Positions 14,624-22,692 are shown, counted from the first letter of the stretch. The stretch: DNA of 25,750 nt from Cellvibrionales bacterium (GCA_024645065.1 JAHEGP010000011.1:1-25750); one strand, 5' to 3'. Numbers and translations: made by a program. Notes: a model not told the origin generated them from the sequence alone.

Positions 14624-16468
14624 ATGCCACAGTATCGATCACGCACCTCGACAGCCGGGCGCAATATGGCCGGCGCAAGGGCGCTCTGGCGGGCGACCGG
14701 CATGAAGGACGACGACTTCCAGAAGCCCATTATCGCTGTCTCCAACTCATTCACACAGTTCGTTCCCGGCCATGTTCACCTAAAGGACCTGGGCCAACTG
14801 GTCTGCCGGGAAATCGAGCGCGCTGGCGGGGTCGCCAAGGAATTCAACACCATCGCGGTCGATGACGGCATCGCCATGGGACACGACGGCATGCTGTACA
14901 GCCTCCCCTCCCGGGAAATCATCGCCGACTCGGTGGAATACATGGCCAACGCACACTGTGCTGACGCTCTGGTGTGCATATCCAATTGCGACAAGATCAC
15001 CCCGGGAATGCTGATGGCCGCGCTGCGCTTGAATATCCCGGTGGTGTTCGTGTCAGGCGGCCCAATGGAGGCGGGCAAAACAAAACTATCGGAACACAAG
15101 CTCGATCTGGTCGATGCCATGGTGATTGCCGCCGATGAGGATGCCAGCGACGAGGACGTGCTGGAATACGAGCGCTCTGCCTGCCCTACCTGCGGCTCCT
15201 GCTCCGGCATGTTTACCGCCAATTCGATGAACTGCCTGACCGAAGCCCTCGGCCTGTCCCTCCCCGGCAATGGCTCGGTGCTGGCGACCCACAGCGATCG
15301 CGAGCAGTTGTTCCTTGACGCCGGCCGCATCATTGTCAGCCTGGCGCGGCGCTACTATGAGCAGGATGACGCCAGCGTTCTGCCGCGCAATATTGCCAGC
15401 TTCCAGGCATTCGAAAATGCGATGAGCCTCGACATCGCCATGGGCGGCTCCACAAATACTATCCTCCACCTGCTGGCGGCTGCCCGGGAAGCCGAGCTGG
15501 ATTTCACCCTGACAGACATCGACCGACTCTCGCGCAAAGTGCCCCAGTTATGCAAAGTTGCGCCCAACAGTCCGCTCTATCACATGGAGGATGTGCACCG
15601 GGCCGGTGGCATCATGGCGATTCTGGGTGAGCTCGGCCGCATCGGCTTGCTGCACCTCGATGTACCCACTGTGCACAGCCCGACCATGGGCGATGCCCTG
15701 TCCAGGTGGGACATTATGGTGACCCGGGATGACGCGATAAAGACGTTTTACAAGGCCGGTCCGGGGGGTATTCCCACCACCGAGGCTTTCAGCCAGTCAA
15801 CCCGCTGGCCCAGTCTCGATGCAGACCGGCGCAATGGCTGTATCCGCAGCGGTGAGTCCGCCTATAGTCGGGAGGGTGGCCTGGCAGTATTGTTCGGCAA
15901 TATCGCCGAGGATGGCTGTGTGGTCAAAACCTCGGGGGTCGACGAGTCGATATATATCTTCGACGGGCCCGCCCATATCTGCGAGAGCCAGGACGACGCC
16001 GTGGCGGACATTCTCGAGGGGAGGGTCAAGCCCGGCGACGTGGTGGTGATCCGCTACGAAGGACCCAAGGGCGGCCCGGGGATGCAGGAGATGCTCTATC
16101 CCACCAGCTACCTGAAATCCAGGGGCCTCGGCAAAGTCTGCGCGTTGCTCACCGATGGGCGATTTTCCGGGGGCACTTCCGGCTTATCGATTGGCCACGC
16201 CTCGCCCGAGGCAGCGGCCGGCGGTGGGATAGCCTTGATCGAGCAGGGCGACCGTATCCGCATCGATATTCCCGCCCGCAGCATTGATGTGCTGGTGGAT
16301 AGCGCCGAACTCGAGCGCCGACGGCAGGCTGAAGACGCCCGCGGGGGCGATGGCTGGAAACCACGCAAAGACAGACCGCGCCAGGTTTCAAAGGCCCTGC
16401 GAGCCTATGCCATGCTCACCACCAGCGCCGACAAGGGCGCGGTGCGCAATATCGATCAGTTGAGCTGA
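14624..16468 (+). CDS. ilvD: Dihydroxy-acid dehydratase IlvD
   Basis: A 614-residue iron-sulfur enzyme of the IlvD/Edd family, dehydrating 2,3-dihydroxy acids to the 2-oxo acids that IlvE then transaminates. The start at 14624 is chosen over 14618 because of Shine-Dalgarno spacing and because 'MPQYRSRTSTAGRNMAGARA' matches the E. coli N-terminus. Cluster and active-site features: 'VDDGIAMGHDGM' at 79-90, Cys122 and Lys124 in 'ISNCDKITPGM', 'CPTCGSCSGMFTANSMNC' at 187-204 with Cys193, 'AMGGSTNT', and 'GRFSGGTSGLSIGHASPEAA' near the C-terminus. Full length. It has its own candidate promoter and converges on the TPR gene across a 133-bp gap. Confidence 0.97.
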   Translation: MPQYRSRTSTAGRNMAGARALWRATGMKDDDFQKPIIAVSNSFTQFVPGHVHLKDLGQLVCREIERAGGVAKEFNTIAVDDGIAMGHDGMLYSLPSREIIADSVEYMANAHCADALVCISNCDKITPGMLMAALRLNIPVVFVSGGPMEAGKTKLSEHKLDLVDAMVIAADEDASDEDVLEYERSACPTCGSCSGMFTANSMNCLTEALGLSLPGNGSVLATHSDREQLFLDAGRIIVSLARRYYEQDDASVLPRNIASFQAFENAMSLDIAMGGSTNTILHLLAAAREAELDFTLTDIDRLSRKVPQLCKVAPNSPLYHMEDVHRAGGIMAILGELGRIGLLHLDVPTVHSPTMGDALSRWDIMVTRDDAIKTFYKAGPGGIPTTEAFSQSTRWPSLDADRRNGCIRSGESAYSREGGLAVLFGNIAEDGCVVKTSGVDESIYIFDGPAHICESQDDAVADILEGRVKPGDVVVIRYEGPKGGPGMQEMLYPTSYLKSRGLGKVCALLTDGRFSGGTSGLSIGHASPEAAAGGGIALIEQGDRIRIDIPARSIDVLVDSAELERRRQAEDARGGDGWKPRKDRPRQVSKALRAYAMLTTSADKGAVRNIDQLS

Positions 16469-16504
16469 CGGATCTTCGACGGGTGGAAACGATTTACCAG
16501 GGGT

Positions 16505-16556
16505 AGGGCGCGGCGTTGTTATGCCGGTAGCGGTGCCACTTCAGGCACCCTGCCCT
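16505..16556. terminator. GC-rich hairpin between convergent ilvD and TPR genes
   Basis: An inner stem GGTGCC/GGCACC (16532-16537 with 16544-16549, 6-nt loop) nested in an outer AGGGC/GCCCT pairing (16505-16509 with 16552-16556). No U-tract follows on either strand, so it is not a classic intrinsic terminator. It lies where a bidirectional terminator would be expected. Confidence 0.3.
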
Positions 16557-16601
16557 GATCACCGGGAGGCAGCCGTCACCAATCACCGGATCAACGGTAT
16601 T

Positions 16602-17945
16602 TCAGCTCAATCCATCTTTCAATGATTGGCGTCGCTGCTCCTCATTATCCAGATACTTGATCCAGTCACTGGCGATTTTCTCGCTGCGCTCGTCTGTCGC
16701 GGCTCGCACAAACTGCTCGCGTGCCTCGGGCAGCTTGTCGAGATTGAACAGCGCCATGCCGAGAACGATACGGGTGCTATCGGGCCTTCGCAACTGGCCT
16801 TTTCCCAGCGCTGTGCGGGCAGCATCGGCGGCGCCGGCATAGTTGTCGCTGTCCAGGTAAACGTTAGCCAGCCTGGCCCATAGCTCCCCGCTATCGGACA
16901 GCTCAGCGGCCCTGGCCATGGCGGGAATCGCCCGCTCCAGCTCTTGCGAGGAGCGCAGGGCGTTGCCCAGTAATTCGAAGTTTTTGGAGGTGGCCGCAAT
17001 CTGTTTCCTGTCGATCGCCTGTTGCAGCACTTTCGCCGCCCGATAGGGCGTGTCCGCGCCCAGGTACAGGTAAGCCATGTTGAGCAATTCCTGCTCACGG
17101 CTCAGCATACCGGCAACGTAAGCCGTCTCCAGCGCGACCAACTGGCGGCCCTCGTCCTTCAGCTCCCCGTAAATCCCCGATGCCTGGGTCCAGTATTCTT
17201 TCCTGGGCCAACGGCGGAGCAACTCTTCCAGCACCGACGCGACTTTTTTCATATCACCCTTGTCGTAATACAACACCCGCTGCAGCAGAAACCAGTTTTC
17301 CCTGGGCTGCTTGCCCTTCTGCTTTGCCAAGGCCATGGCCTTTTCGATATTGCGCAGGGCAGGGTCGAATTGCTTGGTCTGGTAATAAGCCTGGGCCAAT
17401 AAGACATAGGCATCGGGCTGCGGGTTTTCCGCCACCCTGAACCAGTCTTTAAGATACCTGATCGCCTGGTCGTAGTTCTCCGTGACGAAATAAAGCTGGG
17501 CCAGGGAGTAGTATGTCGAGGTTTCCATCGCGACCGGGATGTCCGGCTGTTGCAGCACCTTTTTATAGGCATCGATAGTCTTGCCGTACTGCTCGCGCTG
17601 GTAGTAGACAAAAGCATAGAAATTGTACATGTTGGCCAACTCGTAGCTATTCAATGCGCGCCGGCCCTGGGAATCACGGAGTTTATCCAGAATTGTTAGC
17701 GCCTCATTGACATTGCCCGCTTCGGATAACTCCTGGGCTTTGGCCAATTGCTCGTAGACTTCGTTGCGCAGCGCCGGCGTCTTGCGGGTTTTTTCGACAG
17801 GAGCCTCGGCCGCCATCGCCACACCACCGCAATTCAGCTCGAGGTCGAGGCTGATGCATAGCTGTTGTGCGCCCACCTGGGCCAGCAGCACCAGCAGCGC
17901 CCCAGGCAACGCAGCAAAGCCCTTGTTCCACACTGTGCTCGCCAT
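16602..17945 (-). CDS. TPR-repeat periplasmic protein of the TonB cluster
   Basis: A 447-residue protein dominated by tetratricopeptide-like helical repeats from about 65 to 430; for example 'ALNSYELANMYNFYAFVYYQ', 'TSTYYSLAQLYFVTENYDQA', 'PDAYVLLAQAYYQTKQFDPA' and 'GELWARLANVYLDSDNYAGA'. The N-terminus is hydrophobic ('ALPGALLVLLAQVGAQ'), consistent with a signal peptide or anchor; a further stretch with two Cys precedes 'AMAAEAP', so the cleavage site is unclear. It is the last gene of the DUF3450-TtpC-ExbB-ExbD-TonB run, 20 bp after tonB, a position where TPR proteins recur in such clusters (Shewanella, Vibrio, from memory). A scaffold role in periplasmic assembly or interaction with TonB is inferred. 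No catalytic motif seen. Confidence 0.85.
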   Translation of the reverse strand: MASTVWNKGFAALPGALLVLLAQVGAQQLCISLDLELNCGGVAMAAEAPVEKTRKTPALRNEVYEQLAKAQELSEAGNVNEALTILDKLRDSQGRRALNSYELANMYNFYAFVYYQREQYGKTIDAYKKVLQQPDIPVAMETSTYYSLAQLYFVTENYDQAIRYLKDWFRVAENPQPDAYVLLAQAYYQTKQFDPALRNIEKAMALAKQKGKQPRENWFLLQRVLYYDKGDMKKVASVLEELLRRWPRKEYWTQASGIYGELKDEGRQLVALETAYVAGMLSREQELLNMAYLYLGADTPYRAAKVLQQAIDRKQIAATSKNFELLGNALRSSQELERAIPAMARAAELSDSGELWARLANVYLDSDNYAGAADAARTALGKGQLRRPDSTRIVLGMALFNLDKLPEAREQFVRAATDERSEKIASDWIKYLDNEEQRRQSLKDGLS

Positions 17946-17965
17946 AAAACTGTCCGCTCTCGCCG

Positions 17966-18580
17966 TTATTGTTCCAACGTGTAGGTGAACTTGTTGCGCA
18001 CGCCGGCAACTTCCGTGGGCTCCCCATCGACTACCCGGGGCTTGTACTTGAATTTCAATGAAGCCTTTACCGAGGCTTTTTCAAAGTATCCCGGGGGGTC
18101 GCAGTCGATGGCTTCCGAGTCGCGAATGGAGCCACTCTTGCTTACCGTATATTCGACTATGCAGTAGCCTTGTATGCCTCGACTCTGGGCTCGCCTGGGA
18201 TAGATCGGCGCCACCTTGACTATCGGCAGGTACTCGCCGTCGGAAACCGACAGCCCGCCTATATCTATGTTCACATCCGCCCTGGGTGCAAAGCTGACGC
18301 TGATGGACGTGTCGACAGCGAAATTGCTGGATGGCCGGGGCGCCTTCATGACGGGGGGTGGCTCATCCGGGTCTTCCGGCTTTTTAGCCTTCAGCTCCTT
18401 GACCTGGGTATCGATTCGGGTTTCACCCAGTTGGATATCGGCAATCTTGATACCGGCGTCTTCATCGAGGTCAATATCGCGCATCACGATCAGGGTATAC
18501 ATCAGGATAAACAGCGCGATGGTCACTGCCGCGGCAAGTGCCGCCCCAATGGAGTAACCGATGGCTTTGCTTGCGCTCAT
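17966..18580 (-). CDS. tonB: TonB2-type energy transducer
   Basis: A 204-residue TonB-family protein: an N-terminal inner-membrane anchor at about 8-33, a short Pro/acidic stretch ('KKPEDPDEPPPVMKAPRP', 66-83) instead of the long Pro-rich rod of E. coli TonB, and a C-terminal TonB domain from about 115 with 'YPRRAQSRGIQGYCIVEYTV'. Short linkers like this are typical of TonB2 proteins in TtpC clusters. It should relay proton-motive force from ExbB/ExbD/TtpC to outer-membrane TonB-dependent receptors. It begins 6 nt after the exbD stop. No receptor gene is in the window, so substrates are unknown (iron chelates would be the usual guess). Confidence 0.92.
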   Translation of the reverse strand: MSASKAIGYSIGAALAAAVTIALFILMYTLIVMRDIDLDEDAGIKIADIQLGETRIDTQVKELKAKKPEDPDEPPPVMKAPRPSSNFAVDTSISVSFAPRADVNIDIGGLSVSDGEYLPIVKVAPIYPRRAQSRGIQGYCIVEYTVSKSGSIRDSEAIDCDPPGYFEKASVKASLKFKYKPRVVDGEPTEVAGVRNKFTYTLEQ

Positions 18581-18586
18581 AGCAGG

Positions 18587-19009
18587 TCAGTCTGCAAGGG
18601 TAGCGACATGAATTTGTTCCCTCGGCACGCCGGCGTCGCGCGCAGCATCGTAAACGATGGCGAAGGCCTCGGCATTGGAATTGGCATCGGCCTGAATGAC
18701 CACGGCGCCCTTGCTGTTTTCAGCCCGCAGTCGCTCGATAACACCGCGTGCCGACAGGGGTTTCACCGGCTGTTTGTCGATCCAGATTTCGTTTTCAGCG
18801 CTGATTGCAATAAAGATTTTCTGGTTTTTGATGCTCTCAAGGGTATCCGCCGCAGGACGCGCAACGTCGATACCGGCCTCTTTGACAAAAGAAGCCGTGA
18901 CAATGAAAAAAATCAGCATGATGAACACGACATCGAGCATCGGTGTCAGGTCGATCTGCTGGTTGTTCTCCTCGATGTGCTGCTTCACAATTGATCTACT
19001 GTGGCGCAT
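18587..19009 (-). CDS. exbD: ExbD/TolR-family proton channel subunit
   Basis: A 140-residue protein with one transmembrane helix at about 24-43 ('MLDVVFIMLIFFIVTASF') containing Asp26, the conserved protonatable aspartate of ExbD/TolR, then a periplasmic domain ending 'GVPREQIHVATLAD'. Length fits ExbD2 (about 135-140). It begins 12 nt after the exbB stop with GGGGGA close upstream, and is followed by tonB after 6 nt. It works with ExbB as the proton-driven stator that energises TonB. Confidence 0.95.
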   Translation of the reverse strand: MRHSRSIVKQHIEENNQQIDLTPMLDVVFIMLIFFIVTASFVKEAGIDVARPAADTLESIKNQKIFIAISAENEIWIDKQPVKPLSARGVIERLRAENSKGAVVIQADANSNAEAFAIVYDAARDAGVPREQIHVATLAD

Positions 19010-19021
19010 ACGATCCCCCGT

Positions 19022-19555
19022 CTAGCCATGGTCCTTGGTGAGTCGATCCTGCAACTGCTGGGTCTCCCTCACCGCGAGGCGCTCGATGTAGGTGCTGGCA
19101 AATACCCCGGACAATGCCGCCACCATTCCCGCCATGGTCGGGATGGTAGCCCGGGAGACGCCGCCGGCCATCGCCTTGGCGTCGCCGCCACCGGTCACCG
19201 CCAGTACATTGAATACGTCGATCATCCCGGTAACCGTGCCCAGCAGACCGAGCAAGGGGCACAGGGCTACCAGGGTTTTGATCATCGCCAGATTCTGCTG
19301 GATTTTGACCGAGATGCGAGAAATCAGAAGCTTGCGAATGCTGGTGGCATTCCATGAACGATGCTCGGGACGCGACTCCCAGCTCGAGACCGCACTGGCA
19401 ACGTCGTGTTTCAGGCCGGAGTGGAGATACCAGATTTTTTCGAATATGGCGACCCACATCGCAAAGGTAAGCAGGGCAATCAACCACAACACCGGCCCGC
19501 CAGTCTCCATAAACTGCATCAGGCGGGTGTAATGGTCCATCATCGCAAAAGCCAT
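19022..19555 (-). CDS. exbB: ExbB2/TolQ/MotA-family proton channel subunit
   Basis: A 177-residue protein with the ExbB2 layout: a first TM at about 18-38 ('GGPVLWLIALLTFAMWVAIF'), and the paired TMs of the MotA/TolQ/ExbB domain around 'CPLLGLLGTVTGMIDVFNV' and 'ATIPTMAGMVAALSGVFAS'. The frame extends upstream to a TTG at 19600 that would overlap the TtpC-like gene by 35 nt. The ATG at 19555 is preferred because AGGG (19564-19567, opposite strand) lies 8 nt upstream and the product length matches ExbB2 proteins of Vibrio. Forms the stator with ExbD. Second MotA/TolQ/ExbB-domain protein of the operon, after the TtpC-like one. Confidence 0.94.
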   Translation of the reverse strand: MAFAMMDHYTRLMQFMETGGPVLWLIALLTFAMWVAIFEKIWYLHSGLKHDVASAVSSWESRPEHRSWNATSIRKLLISRISVKIQQNLAMIKTLVALCPLLGLLGTVTGMIDVFNVLAVTGGGDAKAMAGGVSRATIPTMAGMVAALSGVFASTYIERLAVRETQQLQDRLTKDHG

Positions 19556-19565
19556 CGAGCTAGCC

Positions 19566-20954
19566 CTATTTACCCAGTTCTGCCTCTGTGTGCTCAGCAA
19601 TGATACCGCTGGTCTGCTCTTCCAGTACCTGGATGACTCGCCTGGACCGGGACGACACCATGGTGTGCAATAGCACGGTCGGTATTGCCACCAGCAGGCC
19701 GAGGACCGTGGTGACCAGAGCCGAAGAAATACCGCTGGCCATCGCCTTGGGGTCCCCGGCTCCGTAGATCGTAATCGCCTGGAAGGTGATGATCATTCCG
19801 GTTACGGTACCGAGCAGCCCCATCAGCGGCGCCACGGCAGCAATAATCTTGAGGGCACCCTGGTATTTCTCCAGTTGGGGAATCTCTTTCAGAACCTGCT
19901 CGTTGAGCTTCAGCTCGAGAGTTTCAGTGTCCATGGTGGGGTTGGCTTCGTGGATCGCCAGAACCCGGCCGAGGGGATTGTTCGGGTTGGCCTTGTCGTT
20001 CTTGAGTTGGGCGCCAACCTTACCGCTGACCGTGGTGAGAGCCAGCAATCGCCAGATTGCTATCAGCAAAGCGATGATGCCCAGGACTGTAATCGCATAG
20101 CCGACATAACCCCCCTGATGCCAGCGCTCTTCCAGCGTCGGGGTAGCGATCAATGCCGACAGCAGCGATCCACCGCTAGGCCCGGTCGGGTCGATGCCAA
20201 AGGCATTGAGGCCACCACTTGCGGCGCCAAGCTCCCTGGCCCAATCGAGATAGCGCTTGTCGGGCTGGCGCGGCAGCTCTTCAATCCTGGAGTCGGTGAA
20301 GCCCAGGTATTTACCGTCGTCGCTGACCAGGTTGAAGCTGCCAACGCGCACCACGCCTTGTTGGTTCTCATCGCCATTGGGCTTGATAACCACCGAGTCA
20401 AAGCGGGCGACCCTGCCGGACTCGGTCATCTCGCGCTGGATCTCAAACCACAGCTGCTCAATTTCGTCGATGGTAGGCAGCTTGGCGGAGTCGCTGATCT
20501 TCTGGATCAGCGCTTCAAAAAACGCCGCACGGTCGGGATACTGGGCGCTCACGGGAGAGGCCTCGACCACAGATACCATGTCCCCGGCGGCGGTAGTCAG
20601 GTGGCCGAACAGTTCATTCAACGAGCCCTTCTGCTCAGTCAGGCGCTGGGTGACCGCCACCACATTTTGCTCATTTTCCTCAAACTGCTTTTCTCGCTCT
20701 GCGGCCAGTGTTTCCAGTTCTGCCTGCTCCGCTTTTGCCTTGTTCAGCAAGGCTTCCTGATTCGCCTTGTCGGCCCGGAATCGCGCCTCGCGCGCCTTGT
20801 TTTCCCTGGCATCGGCATACCTGCCACTTTGCACCATCTCTAACAATTGCTCGAGCGACTGGGGAGCGTCTTGCGTCTGCGCCGACGCCATACCGAAGCC
20901 GAAACAAAGACTGAAAAAGGCCGTCGTCAATATCGTCGTCTTGCCTGCTTTCAT
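19566..20954 (-). CDS. TtpC-like MotA/TolQ/ExbB protein with periplasmic coiled coil
   Basis: A 462-residue protein with a signal peptide (1-25, cleavage after 'GMASA'), a charged coiled coil at about 35-115 rich in Glu, Lys and Ala, a further periplasmic domain to about 280, TM1 at 283-306, and a C-terminal MotA/TolQ/ExbB domain. That domain has TM2 at 369-391 ('VAPLMGLLGTVTGMIITF') and TM3 at 408-431. This architecture matches TtpC, which in Vibrio is needed with ExbB2, ExbD2 and TonB2 for TonB-dependent iron uptake. Its ATG shares one base with the DUF3450 stop (TGATG), implying coupled translation and a joint complex. Function transferred by family and context; no direct evidence here. 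Confidence 0.92.
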   Translation of the reverse strand: MKAGKTTILTTAFFSLCFGFGMASAQTQDAPQSLEQLLEMVQSGRYADARENKAREARFRADKANQEALLNKAKAEQAELETLAAEREKQFEENEQNVVAVTQRLTEQKGSLNELFGHLTTAAGDMVSVVEASPVSAQYPDRAAFFEALIQKISDSAKLPTIDEIEQLWFEIQREMTESGRVARFDSVVIKPNGDENQQGVVRVGSFNLVSDDGKYLGFTDSRIEELPRQPDKRYLDWARELGAASGGLNAFGIDPTGPSGGSLLSALIATPTLEERWHQGGYVGYAITVLGIIALLIAIWRLLALTTVSGKVGAQLKNDKANPNNPLGRVLAIHEANPTMDTETLELKLNEQVLKEIPQLEKYQGALKIIAAVAPLMGLLGTVTGMIITFQAITIYGAGDPKAMASGISSALVTTVLGLLVAIPTVLLHTMVSSRSRRVIQVLEEQTSGIIAEHTEAELGK

Positions 20955-21742
20955 CAGTTCACGGCCTCCGGTGAAGAAACGGGTACGGTCAGGATGTCTT
21001 TTGCCGCCTGGTTGTCGGCAATCCTGATGGCCTGGCGTATCGCATTCCTGTACTTGCCACTATCGAGCTGGACCCAGGCTTTAGCGTCGGGGTCCCAGGC
21101 CCCCGAAACAGCACCGTCTGTGGTCTGGTACATCAGGGCAATGCGTCCTATCTGTAGCAGGGTCACTTCACGCTCACTGCCAGGTTCGATCTGGACCCGG
21201 CCCTTGTAGGTACTCACCTTGCGACCATACTCGGTTTCAATCTTGTAGGCTTCCAACACCTGGCGAAACTTCTCTGCCACGGTGAGATCAGAGCGCGACA
21301 TGTTGTTGCGCAGGAACTCGAGCCGCTGTTGTCGCTCCTTGGCATAGAACGGAAAATCAAGGGCAACAAACTGATCCAGAGATTCGATCATGCGCTCGAT
21401 CACAGCGGGAAGCTGGCGCTGAACTACGGTGACCTGGGCGATGGAATCCTCAAGATTGCTGATGCGTCGGTTCTGATCGCCAATCTGCTTGTCGAGGCGG
21501 TCGATGTAAACTTTCAGGCCTTCATTCTGCTTCAACACCTGCTTGTAGTCCTGCAGGAGATCCCGGGTGCTGTCCGCCAGCTTGTCGATTGTCTTCTGGG
21601 AGCTCTGGGCCTCCTGGGTTTTTACCTGCCCCACCTGAAAAACCTTACCCAGGGTATCTGCCTGGACTACAGCCGTAAAACCGAAGCCACCCAACGACAG
21701 TGCCGCAACAGCGGCGAGCGTCTTTAATCGATGCGAATTCAT
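20954..21742 (-). CDS. DUF3450 periplasmic coiled-coil protein
   Basis: A 262-residue secreted protein of the DUF3450 family, first gene of the TonB2/TtpC operon. It has a signal peptide (about 1-28, cleavage after 'AVVQA'), then a helical coiled coil at about 35-105 ('LLQDYKQVLKQNEGLKVYID' and heptad-like Leu/Ile/Val spacing), and a C-terminal region with conserved-looking 'KFRQVLEAYKIETEYGRKV' and 'GRIALMYQTTDG'. DUF3450 proteins regularly precede TtpC and are believed to act in the periplasm with it; the molecular role is not established. AAGGA lies 11 nt before the ATG. Overlap with the next gene is 1 nt. Confidence 0.9.
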   Translation of the reverse strand: MNSHRLKTLAAVAALSLGGFGFTAVVQADTLGKVFQVGQVKTQEAQSSQKTIDKLADSTRDLLQDYKQVLKQNEGLKVYIDRLDKQIGDQNRRISNLEDSIAQVTVVQRQLPAVIERMIESLDQFVALDFPFYAKERQQRLEFLRNNMSRSDLTVAEKFRQVLEAYKIETEYGRKVSTYKGRVQIEPGSEREVTLLQIGRIALMYQTTDGAVSGAWDPDAKAWVQLDSGKYRNAIRQAIRIADNQAAKDILTVPVSSPEAVN

Positions 21743-21805
21743 GGGATATCAATCCTTGGGTCGTCAAACATAAAAAGCCAGTTACTATTCAAGCGTCGCC
21801 GCCGA

Positions 21806-21825
21806 TGCGAGTGGTCTTATTCGCA
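21806..21825. promoter_or_regulatory. Inverted repeat TGCGA-N10-TCGCA, possible operator
   Basis: Arms TGCGA (21806-21810) and TCGCA (21821-21825) flank 10 bp in the leader of the TonB operon, 64 bp upstream of the DUF3450 start. Geometry fits a dimeric regulator site, but 5-bp arms can occur by chance. Confidence 0.25.
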
Positions 21826-21963
21826 GACGCTGTTGATGTTGTTTGAGCTGTGTGATTTTCCAGTAGCAGGCCTGAACATTCACTACCGGCACTGTCGAAA
21901 TAATCCCCAATCACCTGACCTTTCGGCCACGTCAATGCAACAAATCGATTACGGGACGCGACG

Positions 21964-21992
21964 ATTAAAGAGCAAAAGAGTGATCATTTCAA
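21964..21992 (-). promoter_or_regulatory. Sigma-70-type promoter of the TonB2/TtpC operon
   Basis: On the minus strand, TTGAAA (21987-21992; 5 of 6) and TTTAAT (21964-21969; 5 of 6) are spaced by exactly 17 bp. The predicted transcription start near 21957 leaves a leader of about 215 nt before the DUF3450 ATG. Confidence 0.55.
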
Positions 21993-22044
21993 TATTCATT
22001 TCAGCCAATCACCGCAGCGTTTGGCCGCAATCAACCCCAACAGC

Positions 22045-22533
22045 TTAGCTGTTCAATTCCAAAACGACAAAACTGCAGGCGCAGCTGTCACCGTGAGCAG
22101 CGATATCCTCGCGGCTGACCTCGCGCCATTGGCGGGGCTCCAACGGCGGGAAGAACGCATCCCCGCTCACCTCGATATCCACGCGCGTGAGATACAGGCG
22201 TTGCGCCAGTGGCAGCATGGTTCGATACACGTCCTCGCCGCCAATCACCATCAGCTCATCGGCCCCGGTTTGGCGGGCTTTATCCACTGCCTGCTCCGGG
22301 TGGTTCACCACACAGACTCCCGGCACGTCAAAGTCCTGCTGCCGGGTCAGCACAATACTGGTTCTGCCCGGCAACGGCCTGCCGATTGATTGGTAGGTCT
22401 TACGGCCCATCAGCAAGGGTTTGCCCATCGTGACCCTCTTGAAATACTTGAGGTCTTCGGGCAGGTGCCACGGCAGTGCGTTATCGCGCCCGATAACCCC
22501 GTTGTTGGACAGGGCCGCAATCATCGAAATCAT
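22045..22533 (-). CDS. folA: Dihydrofolate reductase FolA
   Basis: A 162-residue type I DHFR that reduces dihydrofolate to tetrahydrofolate with NADPH. Motifs: 'MISMIAALSNNGVIG' at 1-15, 'LPWHLPEDLKYFK' with catalytic Asp27 (E. coli numbering preserved with this start), 'LLMGRKTYQSIG' (NADPH site), 'VIGGEDVY', and a C-terminal 'CSFVVLEL'. Another ATG immediately upstream (22534-22536) would add one Met; neither has a clear Shine-Dalgarno, and the Asp27 register favours the second. It is divergent from thyA across a 250-bp gap. This pairs with ThyA, which generates the dihydrofolate that FolA recycles. The stop codon sits in a perfect 15-bp palindrome. Confidence 0.95.
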   Translation of the reverse strand: MISMIAALSNNGVIGRDNALPWHLPEDLKYFKRVTMGKPLLMGRKTYQSIGRPLPGRTSIVLTRQQDFDVPGVCVVNHPEQAVDKARQTGADELMVIGGEDVYRTMLPLAQRLYLTRVDIEVSGDAFFPPLEPRQWREVSREDIAAHGDSCACSFVVLELNS

Positions 22534-22692
22534 CATAGGAGAGCCACAGGCCTGGGGTATGGCCGGGTTGCACGCATAGGGGCTTTAGTCCGCTTGTTCG
22601 TCATCGGGTTCCCATCTATCAAGGACTGCCGCTTGCAGCAGAAGTTCGGGTCAGGTGGCAATGCCGTGTGGCTTCTTCTGGCAGGCGCTTTG

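Larger units (their letters stand above)
21743..22044. other. 302-bp intergenic region: leader and promoter of the TonB operon
   Basis: Gene-free stretch between folA (ending at 22045) and DUF3450 (starting at 21742), both on the minus strand. It holds a good sigma-70-type promoter at 21964-21992, a TGCGA-N10-TCGCA inverted repeat at 21806-21825, and an AT-richer patch at 21981-22003. A plus-strand frame crosses it but has no Shine-Dalgarno and no recognisable protein. No convincing intrinsic terminator for folA was seen. Confidence 0.6.

Noticed and set aside
19875..20843. Long plus-strand open frame (about 322 codons) antisense to the TtpC-like gene
   Set aside because: Composition is that of a shadow frame; the TtpC-like protein accounts for the region fully.
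21981..22003. AT-rich TGAAAT/GAATAT/TGAAAT stretch near the TonB-operon promoter as a Fur box
   Set aside because: Aligned by eye to the 19-bp Fur consensus it matches only about 8 positions. Position over the -35 is suggestive and iron control is expected for TonB systems, but the sequence does not support a call.
21731..22048. Plus-strand reading frame of about 105 codons across the DUF3450 upstream region
   Set aside because: No Shine-Dalgarno, basic and low-complexity composition, no family resemblance, and it covers the promoter and leader of the opposite strand.
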